The notes under the pieces: generated by a model | What the model saw: the letters and a program-made list of their open reading frames with translations, nothing else | The model's database searches: none | Told to the model about the DNA's origin: nothing | Shown here: piece by piece, positions 44,718-56,770 of the stretch | How the letters are laid out: every line of letters begins with the position of its first letter | Position numbering within the stretch: the first letter of the stretch is position 1 | Translations under genes and position numbers: made by a program | Assembly (NCBI RefSeq): GCF_016808335.1 | Contig: NC_053140.1 | Location: forward strand, 30,312,086-30,376,085 | Length of the DNA stretch: 64,000 bases | Direction: 5' to 3' | Source of the DNA: Panicum virgatum | Taxonomy: Eukaryota > Streptophyta > Magnoliopsida > Poales > Poaceae

Positions 44718-46283
44718 ATGTTCAAGAAGGTGACCGGGTCGAGCTCAATTCGATTAAGCTCGCACCGCTCATCCACTCTCACGCCGAGCTTCACCCACCA
44801 TGACGAGCAGGCCGAGTCCCAGGTGCCAGAAGAGCAAGTTGAACATCAAGAGGAGGAGGCGCCGGACGACTCTCACATCGAGCTCCGAGGAGATCGGGAG
44901 TTCCAAGCCTACAACATGATCATGGACCGAACCTTCGGTCACACTTGGGTATTTAACGAAGACCTACTGGAAAAGACAGGTATGGACACCGAATTTGCAA
45001 GTGTTTGGAAGGCCATGGGTTGGTCGACCTTTGCTGAAATTCCGAATCGGGTTCCCGGGATTTGACGATCCAGTTTCTTTGCACTCTTGTGGAAGTCGAA
45101 AATGGATTTTCATTTCGCTTTTTTGGAAAAGAGTACATATTGTCCTAGAAAGATTTCAGCACAATTTTGGGTTTTCACCAAAGATGCACCACCGACGTTG
45201 AGCAAGCAACTCACGGTTATCATAAAGAGAGTTTTTGGCATTCCATTTCTGGGTTAAACGCGTACTCGCATCCACGTTGCAATGATATTCAACATCCGAC
45301 CTTGCGTCTGATGCATAAATGGCTTGCACTTACTTGTTTTCCAAGAGATATGTCCGAACCATTCGTATTGATGAACTTCGCATTCTCTATGCCATGGTGA
45401 ACAAGATAAAAATTGCCCCCGTGCAAGAAATGGTTCGCCAATGGCTTGGAAATTTTTGAATGCTTGGACCCATCGAATGCACTTCTTTGGTCACATGAAT
45501 TGCCACTAGTTTGGGTGTTTTAAATTGGGCTCAAATTTCTTACATCGCTACTCCTCGCCCAAAAATTGATTTGGCTTATTTGGTTCGAGGGCACACTCTG
45601 AAGAGTGCTACGGATGGCTCTATTATATTTTTCTTTCCCGGCTATGTGAACGAGATCCTGCTTCCTAACCCGGGACTTTGTTTATATAAGAGACATGATT
45701 TTACTTTTGAGTTGCAGCCTATAGAAGCATCTCACAGGAGTAGCGTGTCCGGAAGAATGACCAGAAGTAGATCCCGAAATGCTGCAATGGACATGCCACC
45801 ACCTCCACCACAAGCTTTTCATGGTTATGCAGGACATGCAACAGCTGGAGGGATGGCCTGGTCTTCATCCAGACAATAGTCTGGGTGGGACCAGTAGATT
45901 CCGCAGTAGGAGGCCGGAGGATCATCATGGCAAAGTGTAGGTAGCACTGAGTGGGACCAGGCCGCGCACGCTAACTGGTCCTACGGCAGTAGTTCCAGTT
46001 CTGGCTGGCACCCCCACTCTTTGCTGCCCGGCGCTCATTTTCAGCTTGAGGATATCGTGACCTCACTCAGGGGTTCCATGACCTCAACCTCCGGGTCAGC
46101 AACATCGACGAGAGAACGCAGCAAATCCAAGGGACTCTCAACTGACACATTGAAGATACCGAGCGGCATCACACGCAGCAACAAACAAATCACAATGCCA
46201 CGATGGAGCTGCTGCAGAAGCAGTACAACAAAAGTCAGGCTTTCTACCAGTTCTATGGGTACCACCCTGGACCCTGTCAGTAA
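44718..46283 (+). pseudogene. A1 Athila ORF1/env-like protein
   Basis: From the ATG at 44718 (MFKKVTGSSS) the protein shows an acidic N-terminal region and then family words: DREFQAYNMI, RTFGHTWVF, LGFHQRCTTDVEQATHG, HPTLRLMHKWLALTCFPR, FFPGYVNEILLPNPGL and MTRSRSRNA. I recognise these as the grass Athila ORF1 family. A stop at about 45063 and several frameshifts (around 45070, 45400 and 45500) break it. The tail (45880-46283) retains a region with heptad-like spacing. In Athila-type elements this gene lies after pol and is sometimes described as env-like. A membrane segment is not evident here. Confidence 0.75.
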
Positions 46284-46984
46284 GCCAGCTTGGGGGGAAG
46301 GAAGCCCGGAAGGTAACATGCATCCATACATTTGCATATTTCCCTTTCATCATCTTGCATTGCATTGCATAAAAAAAATGTCGCATGTCTTTATTTCCCT
46401 TAAGTTCGCTCTATGTTACTTTCTCATGAGCGGTAAGAATGCCTAAGTTCTTCAGTTGAAATGATGGACAGTTGCTCTGTTTCAATTTCCTCTTCATGCG
46501 TAGTTTACAACTCATATTCTCCAAGAACTAAGTTTGTTGGTCTCAAAAAGTTTGCCTTGAACCTGAAATTTTGTGGGTTGCGAGTGCATGATCCGAGTCT
46601 AAGCTGTTGAGGAATATGATATGATGAATCTACAAACTTGTTTTGAGCAAAATTTTACGTCCGGAATTTTCATCTTTCAAAACTTGAAAACCAAAAGTTC
46701 CTCAGTAATGAAAAATTCCTACCAGAGCCATATGCATGAAGCTTATAAAGGAACAATCCAACATACATGCTGCTTGTATCATTTTGAGTTTTGCCAATTT
46801 TTCTGACCTTTGTGAGTTTCTTTTCATACTCTCATGATCGAGAATCACGTAGACACCACCTCCACTTGCTAAATCTTCTACACCGGAAAATAGCATTTTC
46901 ATACCATCCACCTCATCCTTCTCCAAAATACTCCAAACTCTATGATGTCTCTCCCAAATTTCCTTATGAAGGGCATGAGCTATG

Positions 46985-47041
<57 letters not shown>

Positions 47042-47647
47042 GCACATGAAGGTCCATGCAAATAAGAGATAGCTAGCCATGCCTAAAATAATTAGAAGGG
47101 AGAGACCATACATGGAGTATTTTACTTTCTCCATTCCATCCACCACATATCCATACACATGCACTTCTCGATCATGGTTGTATGACTTGATTACTCTTTC
47201 GGATTCATTTGGCTTTGCAAAATATTTGAAACAAGTATGCCTTGCTTTTCTCCCTACCATGGGCCCCAAAAAAGCCTTTTTAGAAGTAGGAGAAAGAAGC
47301 CATACAAAGGCCTTGGTGAGGAACTATACACTGTGAGTGATTCGAGAGTGTCATTTGAGGAACTTGTTTTTATTTGAAAAATCTTTTAAAACCTCCGGAT
47401 GTAAAGTTGAGCAAGGAATGTGTGAGTGGTGCTTTATGAATCGTTCTGTTTCTCGACCACTCAAGACAAGGAAAAGACCTAAAGCCCCATGGAGACTAAG
47501 GTAAAAAGGGTGAGCAAATTTTGACCGATTTATTCAATTTGTGGAAGAATGTTCTGTTGTAACTTATGCATGGCAAAGAAATGAAATATTGCAGCAACTC
47601 CAGATCAACAACCTAAAGTCTAGCTTTGCTCAGGGACGAGCAAAGTT
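46284..47647 (+). other. A1 3' untranslated region
   Basis: Non-coding. The part 46700-47330 corresponds, in inverted orientation, to 51660-52100 of A2 and 57190-57680 of A3 (for example catgaaggtccatg and the word agcagcatatgtgt). It begins with a polypurine-like copy at 46286-46301. Confidence 0.7.
46990..47038. repeat. (AT)n microsatellite
   Basis: About 24 uninterrupted AT units. It lies inside the shared 3' UTR, and the relatives in A2 and A3 lack a run of this length. Confidence 0.95.
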
Positions 47648-47662
47648 CAGCTTGGGGGATCT
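47648..47662 (+). promoter_or_regulatory. A1 polypurine tract
   Basis: cagcttgggggatct directly precedes the LTR start TGTTGACGCT. The same sequence in reverse stands before the A3 LTR at 56758-56770. Confidence 0.9.
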
Positions 47663-49192
47663 TGTTGACGCTAACTAACGACCAATTCTGAGCGTCAATC
47701 TAGTGACAATAAATGGATGAACTTGCATTTCTTACACTCATGTCGCTAATAAATCACCTAATTCCACATGTCCCTCTAGATTTCTATGAGTGCAGGTTTT
47801 AGCTAAAATGAAGGGCAATCATACCCTTTTAATCCAAGGAGCAAGGCGTCGTCCAATCAGAAGCCGCCACACGAGCATTACATGGATTGGAGGGCCCACC
47901 AGAGAAGCAAACCAACATAAAACACACCATGTCAGCATCTAGGGATAAGAGGGCCCACTGATCAGCCACTACGTAAAAGAGGAGAGGCTGGTGGGGCCGG
48001 CCCATGGCCGGCTGACCACCCTGGTCGGCCGGCCAGCCCATGGGCCCCACCGACTTACCTCTTCAATGTGGCAGCTCTCCATTGGTTCTCCATGTCGGTT
48101 CCATGTGTGATAGCTTCAGATTCCCGTCGAGGAGAGGGTGGCTCCCTCCTATATATATGAGGGGAGGGGCTCCAAAACACTCATCCAACAACATCTCAAG
48201 CAATACAAGAAATACTCTCAAGATGTAGATTTTACCTTTTCTTGTAGAGGTCTTAGGACTAGTGGAGTTCCGGTTCGAGTCGTAGTTCAAGGTCTTAACG
48301 TCTTCATGGAGAGTCCGGTATGTATTTTACCTTCTCTTTATGTAATGTTCTGAGTTTGTACTAGAGTTTATTTATCTATCCAGTACTTTGGTTCATATGC
48401 CTTTGCTTGTGTGTATGATCCTTCTCTTGAGCCATGCTTGATTTGTTTGGTTCATATGCTAGTCTAGTTCTTGTTTCATGGCTTTGCTTCATCTTCCTTA
48501 ATTGGGCGTTGTAGAACTAAGGCCCCGAATAGACATGGGTGTCCTTGCGCAAGGCTAGAGTGGTGCTTGTTAGCGCAGGCGTGGTGCCTGGGTTAATGAC
48601 CACGTTTGAATGCGACTCTATCTCACGGATTGAGAGGTAGCTGGCAGGTGGTGACAGCCCTGTTCGAGCCCTAGTAACCCTCCACATTCGGATAGAGTGG
48701 TAGGAGGTACATAAAGCCGTCGGTTGATCAGGCCTGTCCTATTCAGCTGGTTGCGGTCTCCCTAGTCCATGTTCGTAGGCTCTTCTATGTGTATGAACGA
48801 CTCAGCTCAACATGCTCATGAGTGTGTGCCATATATTATGGCTTTAGTTACCCTTGATCTAGCTCTTGCCTCTCCTCTCTCCTAAGGAAAATTTATCTGG
48901 TTACGCTTGTATGTTACGCTACCCCCTTTTATCATGAGCTATTCACCCCTGTTCGACCATGGATACTCATTCATGGAGTTCTCCATAACTTAATAAACTC
49001 TTTATACCATCGCCTTCCCTGTGGAAATATAAATGACACCCCGGGTTACTCTCGGGTAAAATGCTACGGTGGTACTCCGTGCGTTTGCGGATTTATTCGT
49101 GGCCCATGAGATACCTGCCACCCAATTGATGCTTGTGGGCGTTATCATTCGGGACTACTCAGTCCCGGTGATGATGTTGGTAGGCGTCAACA
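47663..49192 (+). repeat. A1 3' LTR (1530 bp)
   Basis: Starts TGTTGACGCT, ends GGTAGGCGTCAACA. U3 holds the palindrome at 48023-48034 and a TATA box at 48150-48158. The distal part (atgacaccccggg...cgtttgcggatttattcgtgg) matches the A3 LTRs in reverse. Confidence 0.9.
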
Positions 49193-49863
49193 CCAAGCAT
49201 TCAGGAGCAGTTGATCCCAAAAGCACGAGCTTCGGCCAACCAACTCGGGGGGGACAGGGCCGATATGATCTTGGAAGAAATTTTAGAAGACCTCATCGAC
49301 ATGTTACATTGTAGATGCTGATCAACAAGTGCCAGCGTCAGAAGGAGAAAGCAGAATGCCAGTTTCAAGAATGAGCCAAGCGAGAAGCAAATCACTGGCG
49401 GTGCCCATTCTTCATGCACTGCTGGAATGAAGGTCTACGCATGCCATCGGTTGATGATTGCCCAGGGTGAAGCGGATCACGTGGGACCATATCAGACCGG
49501 GGCCACATAATACCTAATGTGGCATGGATCAGTACTAGATATGGGATGGGGCATGTCTCATACCCATTCAGCATGTAACTTGTCGATAGACTTAGAACTA
49601 GTCGGTATAGAAAGAAACCACCCGAGTAGTACTCGGTGTAGACTCTTAGGCTCATACCGACCTAGGGTTTCCTTGTAACCTTGCTCCCCCAGCCTATATA
49701 AGGGCGGGCAAGGACCCCTCTAGGGGTAGATCAGGCCATAACCTAGCGCATACGCACCCATCTACATTCAAGGCAATACAAACCACCCAACAGGACGTAG
49801 GGTATTATGCATCCGTGCAGCCCGAACCTATCTAAACCCTTGTGTTGCTTGCACCATCGTGTT
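49193..49863 (+). mobile_element. T2: Tat gag-LTR remnant
   Basis: The first 280 bp encode a decayed nucleocapsid (HWRCPFFMHCWNEGLRMPSVDDCPG), matching the CPFFRYCWN...DDC motif of E4 gag. It then passes without pol into an LTR-like end with TATATAAGGG at 49694-49703 and a distal block like that of the T1 LTR. A2 is inserted at 49864. This is either an internally deleted element or a deletion scar. Confidence 0.6.
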
Positions 49864-51190
49864 TGTTGGGTATTTTAGTGTCACAAATAAATCCGCAAGT
49901 GCACGGATATCATTGTAGCTTTCACCTCAGAGTATTCCAAGGGTTATCGAATCCACAGGGAACGTGTGTGCACTAACTTCTAATCCAGACGGTCCAAGGA
50001 CACACCAAGATAGGTTGAAGGGGAGAGAGAATTCATAAGATAACACTACAGCTGAGTTAAAGGTCGATCCCTCAGGCACAATACTCGCTTCGGGCACCAG
50101 CTTACAACTAGTCTGCCAGTCGACTCCGGCCAACAGCTCTACTCTATATCCGAACGTGGAGGATTATAGGGGATCAATAGGGTTGTCACCACCTACGGCA
50201 TACCTCTAACAAACCATGGGATATAAGGCAAACGAAGGATAACCCTTTGCCTAGACACCACGCCTACGCTACTAATTACTACTGCAGTCTAACTACGTAT
50301 GTCGACCCGTAGCAAACTACAGCACTCCGTACGAATACGGAGCGACGAACTCGCGAGTAAGAGAACTGATCTCACTCAACTACAAGCACTACTAGCATAT
50401 ACTATACCAAGTATAAAACTAGAGATGGGAACCATGAATACTTACTAAACCTGAAGAATGTAGCAGCATCCGTAGAGGTACAAGCTGACAAAAGAGTGCC
50501 GACACCCCGGCACTTCTCCCGAACTACTCACTCACTCTCGTAGAGGTACAAAATAGAGAAGAGCGCCGAATACCGGCGCCCCTCCTGAGTACCTCTACCC
50601 TCTCCCTACTCTATGACAACTCTAAACCAAGAGAAGGCTTGAAGTTGCACTTGGTGGATGTCTTGAAATGGAGGCCCTCCCCTCATATATATAAGAGGGA
50701 GCCATGGCCAGCAAGGTCGGTTTCAGCAGGTGATCCTCCCAGAACCGACATCTAGGACCAATGAGGAGCCACCACGTCGAAACCTAAGGTTCGTTGGTGC
50801 AGTGGGCTGGTCGGCCGACCGGGTGGTCGGCCAACCATCGGCCGGCTTTGAATCGGCCCATCTTTGGCTAGGTGACTGGTAGGTGGGCCCTCTTGCCTAA
50901 TCCATGTGGAATGGCTCTTGTCTAAGTCAGTTGTGTCCGAAAATGGGCCCTTTGATCCATGTGAGACTGAATGGCGGGCTCTAATTGATCGACGCCTTTT
51001 GCCTTGGATTGAGGAGTGTGTTTCCTTGCTCTTGAAGTGTGTTTTCTATCTCATTTCACTTGCATACAAATAATTACCAACACTCGTGGAAATGGTCAGT
51101 AGTAAACCCCTACCACTATGTTGATGTTTACATTTTATGTATTTATGCAGGAGTTGAAGGCGTAAAATTGATACTTAAGTGCCGTCAACA
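49864..51190 (-). repeat. A2 3' LTR (1327 bp)
   Basis: Plus-strand ends TGTTGGGTATT and GTGCCGTCAACA; in minus sense TGTTGACGGC...ACCCAACA. It contains the perfect palindrome GGTCGGCCGACC (50809-50820) and a TATA-like run at 50684-50694 about 115 bp downstream in minus sense. Confidence 0.9.
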
Positions 51191-51206
51191 ACACCCCCAC
51201 ACTTGG
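51191..51206 (-). promoter_or_regulatory. A2 polypurine tract
   Basis: The minus strand reads CCAAGTGTGGGGGTGT directly before the LTR start TGTTGACGGC. Confidence 0.85.
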
Positions 51207-53313
51207 CCTTTGCTCGTCTTGAGTAAAGCAAAAAGGACTAAGGTACAACATGACTTCCAAAGGTATGAAGCAAGCATAAGAGTTATTCCAAACCATATCT
51301 TGCACTTGTGAACTTTGAAGTGTCTATCACACTATCTTGGGTAGTTGAGGCAAGGAATGGTTTTGAATCAAATCACTTCTGCTCCTCATGTCAAGTAGCT
51401 TGGGATTTTTCAATAAGTTTTCAAAATAAACCTTGCTTAGCTCCTCATTTGATTCTCTCAGATCGCTCAATGTGTATATGTCCTTACCAAGGCATTTTGA
51501 CTTGCCTTTTCTTCATCCTACCACTAATGATGGCTATATGTGGAGCTCAAGGTAGGGTATGAAGGATAAGGCATACTTGTATCACATATATTGCAAAGTC
51601 AAAAACCGGATCCAAAGAGAAAAGTCAAGTCGTACAATCAGATCAAGATGTGCACGTGTATGGATTGGGGTGGATGGAATGGAAACTTCTTTTGTATGAT
51701 CTCTCTCTCTCTATACATAAATTCTTTTGAGAGCATGGCTATCTCTTTTTTTTTCATGGACCTTCATGTGTCCATATTTTTTCTCTTTCTTTTTCAATAC
51801 TTGGACCTTCATGTGTCCATATTTTTTTGATAGCCCATGCCTCTCTTTTTTTTCTTTAACAAAAACTAGAGAGAGAGAGAGACCAACACATACTGTGGAG
51901 CATTTATTTTGTGGAATGAGTGGATGGTACGATGCTAACTTCTCAAAGAAGCATAGCAAGGGGTATATGGTGTGCGCGTGAATCTTGACCATGAAAGCAT
52001 GACAAAAATTTCTCTCAAGGGTCACAACAATTTGACAAAGCTCAATGCAAGACAAGCAGCATATGTGTATAAGGTTTTCAAGATAATTCATTATATGGCT
52101 TTGGTAGGACTTTGGCATATCAAAGAGGAGCTTCGCAAAGGGTTTTTCAAATTTCCAAATAAATTTCTCAAGCACTTAAACAGTAAAGAGCGAAGATCAT
52201 ATCATTCAAACCATATCTCAAACGTCAACTACTTAGATAAGCATGCTTTCCTGAGGATTTTTGTTCACAAGCATCAAGGTGATAAGCATGGAATAAAATA
52301 TATGCAAGCCAACCATGGGAAACATGTAAAGCAGGTGGATACACTGATTTATTTTGAGTTTGATTTTAATGAGTCAGATTTAAAATTCATTCAAACTCAT
52401 GAATCAAGTGAGTTGAGAGGTAGAGGATGCACAAACCATCACTCTTGAAAAATATGGGGGTCAAGGCAGTGGTGATTCAGCCAAACCATCGGGTGGCTGA
52501 CTGACTCTGGTGTCCTTGCCTTGCCCCTTGTCATATTTGTGCAGATGATGTTGTGCAATACATATGTGGGAGATCTCGAATATGTATGGCAATGATGATC
52601 TTGAGAGATCTCCCCCACACTTGTACTTGTACTTGGTGCTGTATTCAACGAGATAGTGGAAACGAAATACTGGCTCTGCCAGTTTTAAGAACCAGGGAGC
52701 CCTAAAATTTATTCAAACTAAATATTAATCTCACCATGAGACTTACTCTGGTGATCCTCGAGCGACCTCCCGGCAGGGCTTTGTTTAATGTCAAAAGCAG
52801 GACACCAAGAGTACTTACCATGGCGTTTTGTTGATGAGAACTCAATATTGTCAACATGGCAACTCCTCTCATATTTTTTTCTGAATTTTATTTATAGAGC
52901 AAGATGCAAGAACTAACACCAATTCCAAAATAAGATATGGATCGAAATGAAAGGAATTTACTTCGGGGTACTCACATACCTCCCCCACACTTGGAGTTTG
53001 CATTGCTGAGCAACAGAACTTCAAGTGTGTGGAGTTCAAGTCTCCTTCTGTAGTTGTTCTTCCATCAAGACATATCAAAATGTTGTAGTCAGTGTAGCTC
53101 TCATGTTCGTAGGTGTTGCCTGTCCGTCATTCTCTTTGATCTTCACCTGGAATGGTTAGCGACCAAAAATACCGGAAAGAAAACTTTATCCTAGAGTATG
53201 CTCTTGCTTTTATTGAAGGGAAATAAATTAATGATAATCTGGGCTATCTCCCGGCAGTGCTTTGTTTCTATGGTCATAAGCTCGACCATGGGAACATCCT
53301 CTTGCAGCGATCG
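51207..53313 (-). other. A2 3' untranslated region
   Basis: Non-coding. It contains two further copies of the polypurine-like word CCAAGTGTGGGGG (52612-52623 partial, 52982-52994) and two copies of cctcccggcag(g/t)gctttgttt-like sequence (52768, 53248). The part 51460-52100 is shared with A1 and A3. Confidence 0.7.
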
Positions 53314-55219
53314 TTAGTGATGTGTTCCCCTTTCATCACCAATTGTTGATGTGTCATGAAGTTTTGGCTGCAAGGTTAGTGCCACAAAGCATTCACGAAA
53401 TCTGCAATGTTTGTGATAAACATATACATCTACAACCAGCCTTCTGAAAGTTTTGCATGAGAGGACCTCAAGGCGGTTGTAGTCCTCATGTGTGCTCGGG
53501 GCACAAAGTGTTCCTGACTCTGAAGACGCATTAAATGAGCATGGTTCTTGTGGTATTTCAAGGATGAAACTCCCATGCTCATCTAAGGAACCCTTTTCTT
53601 TGGACTCTAGAGTCGGTGCCTCATCAAATTCCATGGCCCATGGATTCTCCATCTCAAGAGATTCATCGTGGGAAATCATAGTTGAATCTCGATCGTGGTC
53701 GAGAACAACTTTCTCGGGGCCAGAGGGAAGAGGCTCAAACTCGCTCAAGGGGGATAATGATCGTTCGTCTTCACGGAAGTGAAGGGTAACTTCCGAGTCA
53801 TTCTCTTCGGAAGTGGCAGATTTTGCAACCTCGGGGAGAATGGGCTCGGATGGTATGAATGGAGATTCATGCATTGTCTCCTTGAGCGGGTTTGGCTCGA
53901 GAAAATGCTTCGCCATAGAATTTTCTAAGCAATAGGTAGAAGTGGCAGAAGCGGTTTTCCTAAGCATTTCATCTAGGCTTCCTTATGATGCGAGAAGTTT
54001 TTCAAGCGGGAAGCCTAGGAGAAGATCAAAATCGAGGATATCGAAGATATGGAAATCTGAGTTGACCTCAATTTTGTCTATTATGAGCGGCACGGCACTT
54101 GTGACCCCCTAACATTCAATGATGTGTCCCAAGGGACAACTCTCTAATAGCGTTCCAGATGGTCTTAGCGTAACATTGCCCAGAAGAGTGTACGCTAAGT
54201 GCCATGGCAAAACATTAACCTCCATGATGGGGTTAATGTGGGATTCTACGGTAATTCCCCTTATAGAATAAGGAGTGATCATGGAGGGTGAACTAATCCA
54301 AACTGCTTTAGAAAAGCATTTCACTCCATCTGACCATTCCTCTCTCATGGTCTCCTTGAGAAATGCTTCGTTGAGGGTATCGGGAGAAGAAAGAGGCACC
54401 GTAGGCCTAAGGGAAGGTTCAGTCAAGAGATCTCTAGATTGATCGGCGTGGACAAAGGAAGGTTTCTTCCCTGATTGGGCATCTATGAGATTCTAGGTGT
54501 TTCTATGGTTTCCCATTGATTCATCCTCAAATCTAGAAGGGAACTTCGGGGGGTGAATTTCTTCTCCCTCCGATGTTCATGGTTCAGGCGAGGTTTCTAG
54601 AGCTGAATCTAAGGATGTGGAAGATGAAAGATTGGATTTAACAGCTAGAAGATCCACTTGGTTCGACTTGCATATTTCCCGGAGGAGTTCGGGCATGATC
54701 GTGAAGGTGGTGGAATCTATGATATCATATAAGAATTCCCTACCTTCAGCTAGAGTCATACAGGGAAATGATCCTCCAGAGACAACATCGAGATGAAAGG
54801 CAGAGTACTTGTCGAGGCCCTCATAAAAGTTGCAAAGCAACAAGTATTCGGGTATCGATAGTACAGGTTCAGATTCTATCAAACTCAAAAATTTGTACCA
54901 GGCCACTCTAATGTATTCCCTCTCATTCTGTTGGAAAGAGCGGATATCCCTATGTAGAGCAATGATACGGTACATCGGGAAGAACTCAAGACAGAACTTG
55001 TCTCTAAGCTCATCCCAGTTGTCGTGTACACTGCCTATGGTATACGTGTACAATTGTTCGGCCTTCCCTATAAGAGAGAAAGGGAACAATTTCCACTTAA
55101 GGGTATCTTGTGTCATGCCTGCAATGGCAAACAATGAACACAACTGCTCAAAATCTGACAAATGGTGGTATGGGTTTTCACTTTCTAACCCAGAGAAGGA
55201 AGGCTTCCGAACTAGAGTG
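53314..55219 (-). pseudogene. A2 gag and protease-like region (main part)
   Basis: Gag resumes after A3 with LITLVRKPSFSG and the capsid-like block DNWDELRDKFCLEFFP, EYLLLCNFYEGLD. Further on is a protease-like stretch (HINPIMEVNVLPWHLAYTLLG, then DFDLLLGFPLEKLL) without a clear DTG/DSG triad, and a long Glu/Ser/Pro-rich tail ending GDERGTHH at 53314. Stops occur near 54577, 54495, 54109 and 53985. No RT follows. I recognise this protein type from grass genomes, where it is usually labelled retrotransposon protein. The 5' start of gag is on the other side of A3. Confidence 0.7.
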
Positions 55220-55224
55220 ATAAG
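55220..55224. repeat. Left target-site duplication of A3 (ataag)
   Basis: Repeated exactly at 62017-62021. The gag frame of A2 continues across the insertion. Confidence 0.95.
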
Positions 55225-56757
55225 TGTTGGCGCCTACCAACGTCACCAGCGATGACACCCGCAGATGCCAATTTGGAGCGGCAGTATTTCATGAACCACG
55301 AATAAATCCGCAAGCGCACGGAAAACTGCTGTAGCATTTTACCCGGGAGTATACCGGGGTGTCATTTATATTTCCGCAGGGAAGGCGGTGAGTGAGAAGA
55401 TATATAGATTAGTTGGTGAACTCTATCTAGATTGGATATTCTCATGCATAAAAAGGGGTAAGATAATAACATGGTAGGAGGTAGTGTGACACACACACAA
55501 ACTACCCTCTTGGATAAATAAAAGATAAAAGAAAGATAAAAGATGCTTTAGGCCAGGAGCAAGGTAAAAGTCAGAGCTCGAGTCAACTGTGCTAGGCTAG
55601 CTATATCTACACTTTCTCATTGGTTAGCTCGTCAGAGATTAAACTACACAATAGGGAGATCGCTATCGAAGCAACGGGAGGAGCCCGTATACCCCGGCGA
55701 CTTTATGTACCTCCTACCCCTCATACCGAACGTGGAGGATTACTCGGGCTCGGATAGGGTTGTCACCACCTGCCGGCTACCTCTACAAACCGTGGGTATA
55801 GTTGACATCCAGCAACTCTTAGCTAATCTAGACATCATGTCTACACTAGTAAGGGATACTCTAGTGTCCCGCGCGGAGCCCCCACCCTCCGGATGGACAA
55901 GCATCACACTAGGGCAATCATACAAATACTGGAGCAGTTGATAGAGTTCTAAGAACAAAAGACTAACCATCTCTAGCACAGGGCGATCATGCAATGCAAG
56001 CATTGAATAATAACGCAACCATGACAAGAAGCATATACCCGATAACTTAGAATATACTTCAAGCAGATATTGGTAACCATAGTCTAATTCTATTACAAAT
56101 GACCGCATATTACAAGAGAGAGCTAGAGATGAACCCATACTAGAACTCTCGAGCAACCCCGGCGACTCGATGACCCTAGACTTCTCCTAAACTCCACTAA
56201 GCCTAAAGACTATGCAAGGAATGCAAGAGAGGAGATGAGAGGTGTGTGGTGTGTGTGTGTCCTATTCTCCACCCCCCCTGTATTTATAGCAGGGAACCAC
56301 GGGGTGAAGCTTGTAGAACCGCCTTCAACAACTAGTGAGGAGATGACATGTGGCGAAGTTGAGGCGGTGGGACCCACAGGCCAGGTCGGCCGACCAAGTA
56401 GGTCGGTCGGCCTGCCCGGGCCACCAACCATCCCCCATCTTCTTCCAACGGGCTATCTTGGGCCTCCTTTTGTCTGAATGCTGGGGTTTGCCTTGTCTTG
56501 ACGGGTTTTAGTATGGTTCTTGGGCTACACTTGGTCCAATTGAGCTTGAATCGGTGCTCTAATAATTTCTGTGATTTTATGTCGGGCCAAAGTGTGCTTG
56601 TAACATGCATATTAGCTTGAAAACACAACTTGCATATTCTAAAATGTAAAGTGTAGTTTAGGGACTTTATTGGATAAGGATACGTGTAAGAAATGCAAAT
56701 TCTCATGATTTTCTGATCAAGTTGACACCTGGAAATGATCGTTAGTGAGCGTCAACA
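55225..56757 (-). repeat. A3 3' LTR
   Basis: Plus-strand ends TGTTGGCGCC and GAGCGTCAACA. It contains GGTCGGCCGACC at 56384-56395 and the minus-strand TATA box GCTATAAATA at 56281-56290. Confidence 0.95.
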
Positions 56758-56770
56758 AGATCCCCCAAGC
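56758..56770 (-). promoter_or_regulatory. A3 polypurine tract
   Basis: The minus strand reads GCTTGGGGGATCT directly before TGTTGACGCT, identical to the core of the A1 tract. Confidence 0.9.

Larger units (their letters stand above)
43308..49192 (+). mobile_element. A1: Athila-lineage element, 3' half
   Basis: The segment contains an Athila ORF1/env-like gene, a 3' untranslated region, a polypurine tract and a complete 3' LTR. The left part was displaced by T1 insertion and lies outside the window. The right flank is T2; the candidate TSD is ccaag (49193-49197). The LTR ends (TGTTGACGCT...GGCGTCAACA) and the 3' UTR are shared with A3 in opposite orientation, so A1 and A3 are one family. Confidence 0.8.

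Noticed and set aside
46964..47269. Frame containing a Tyr-Ile run
   Set aside because: Product of the AT microsatellite.
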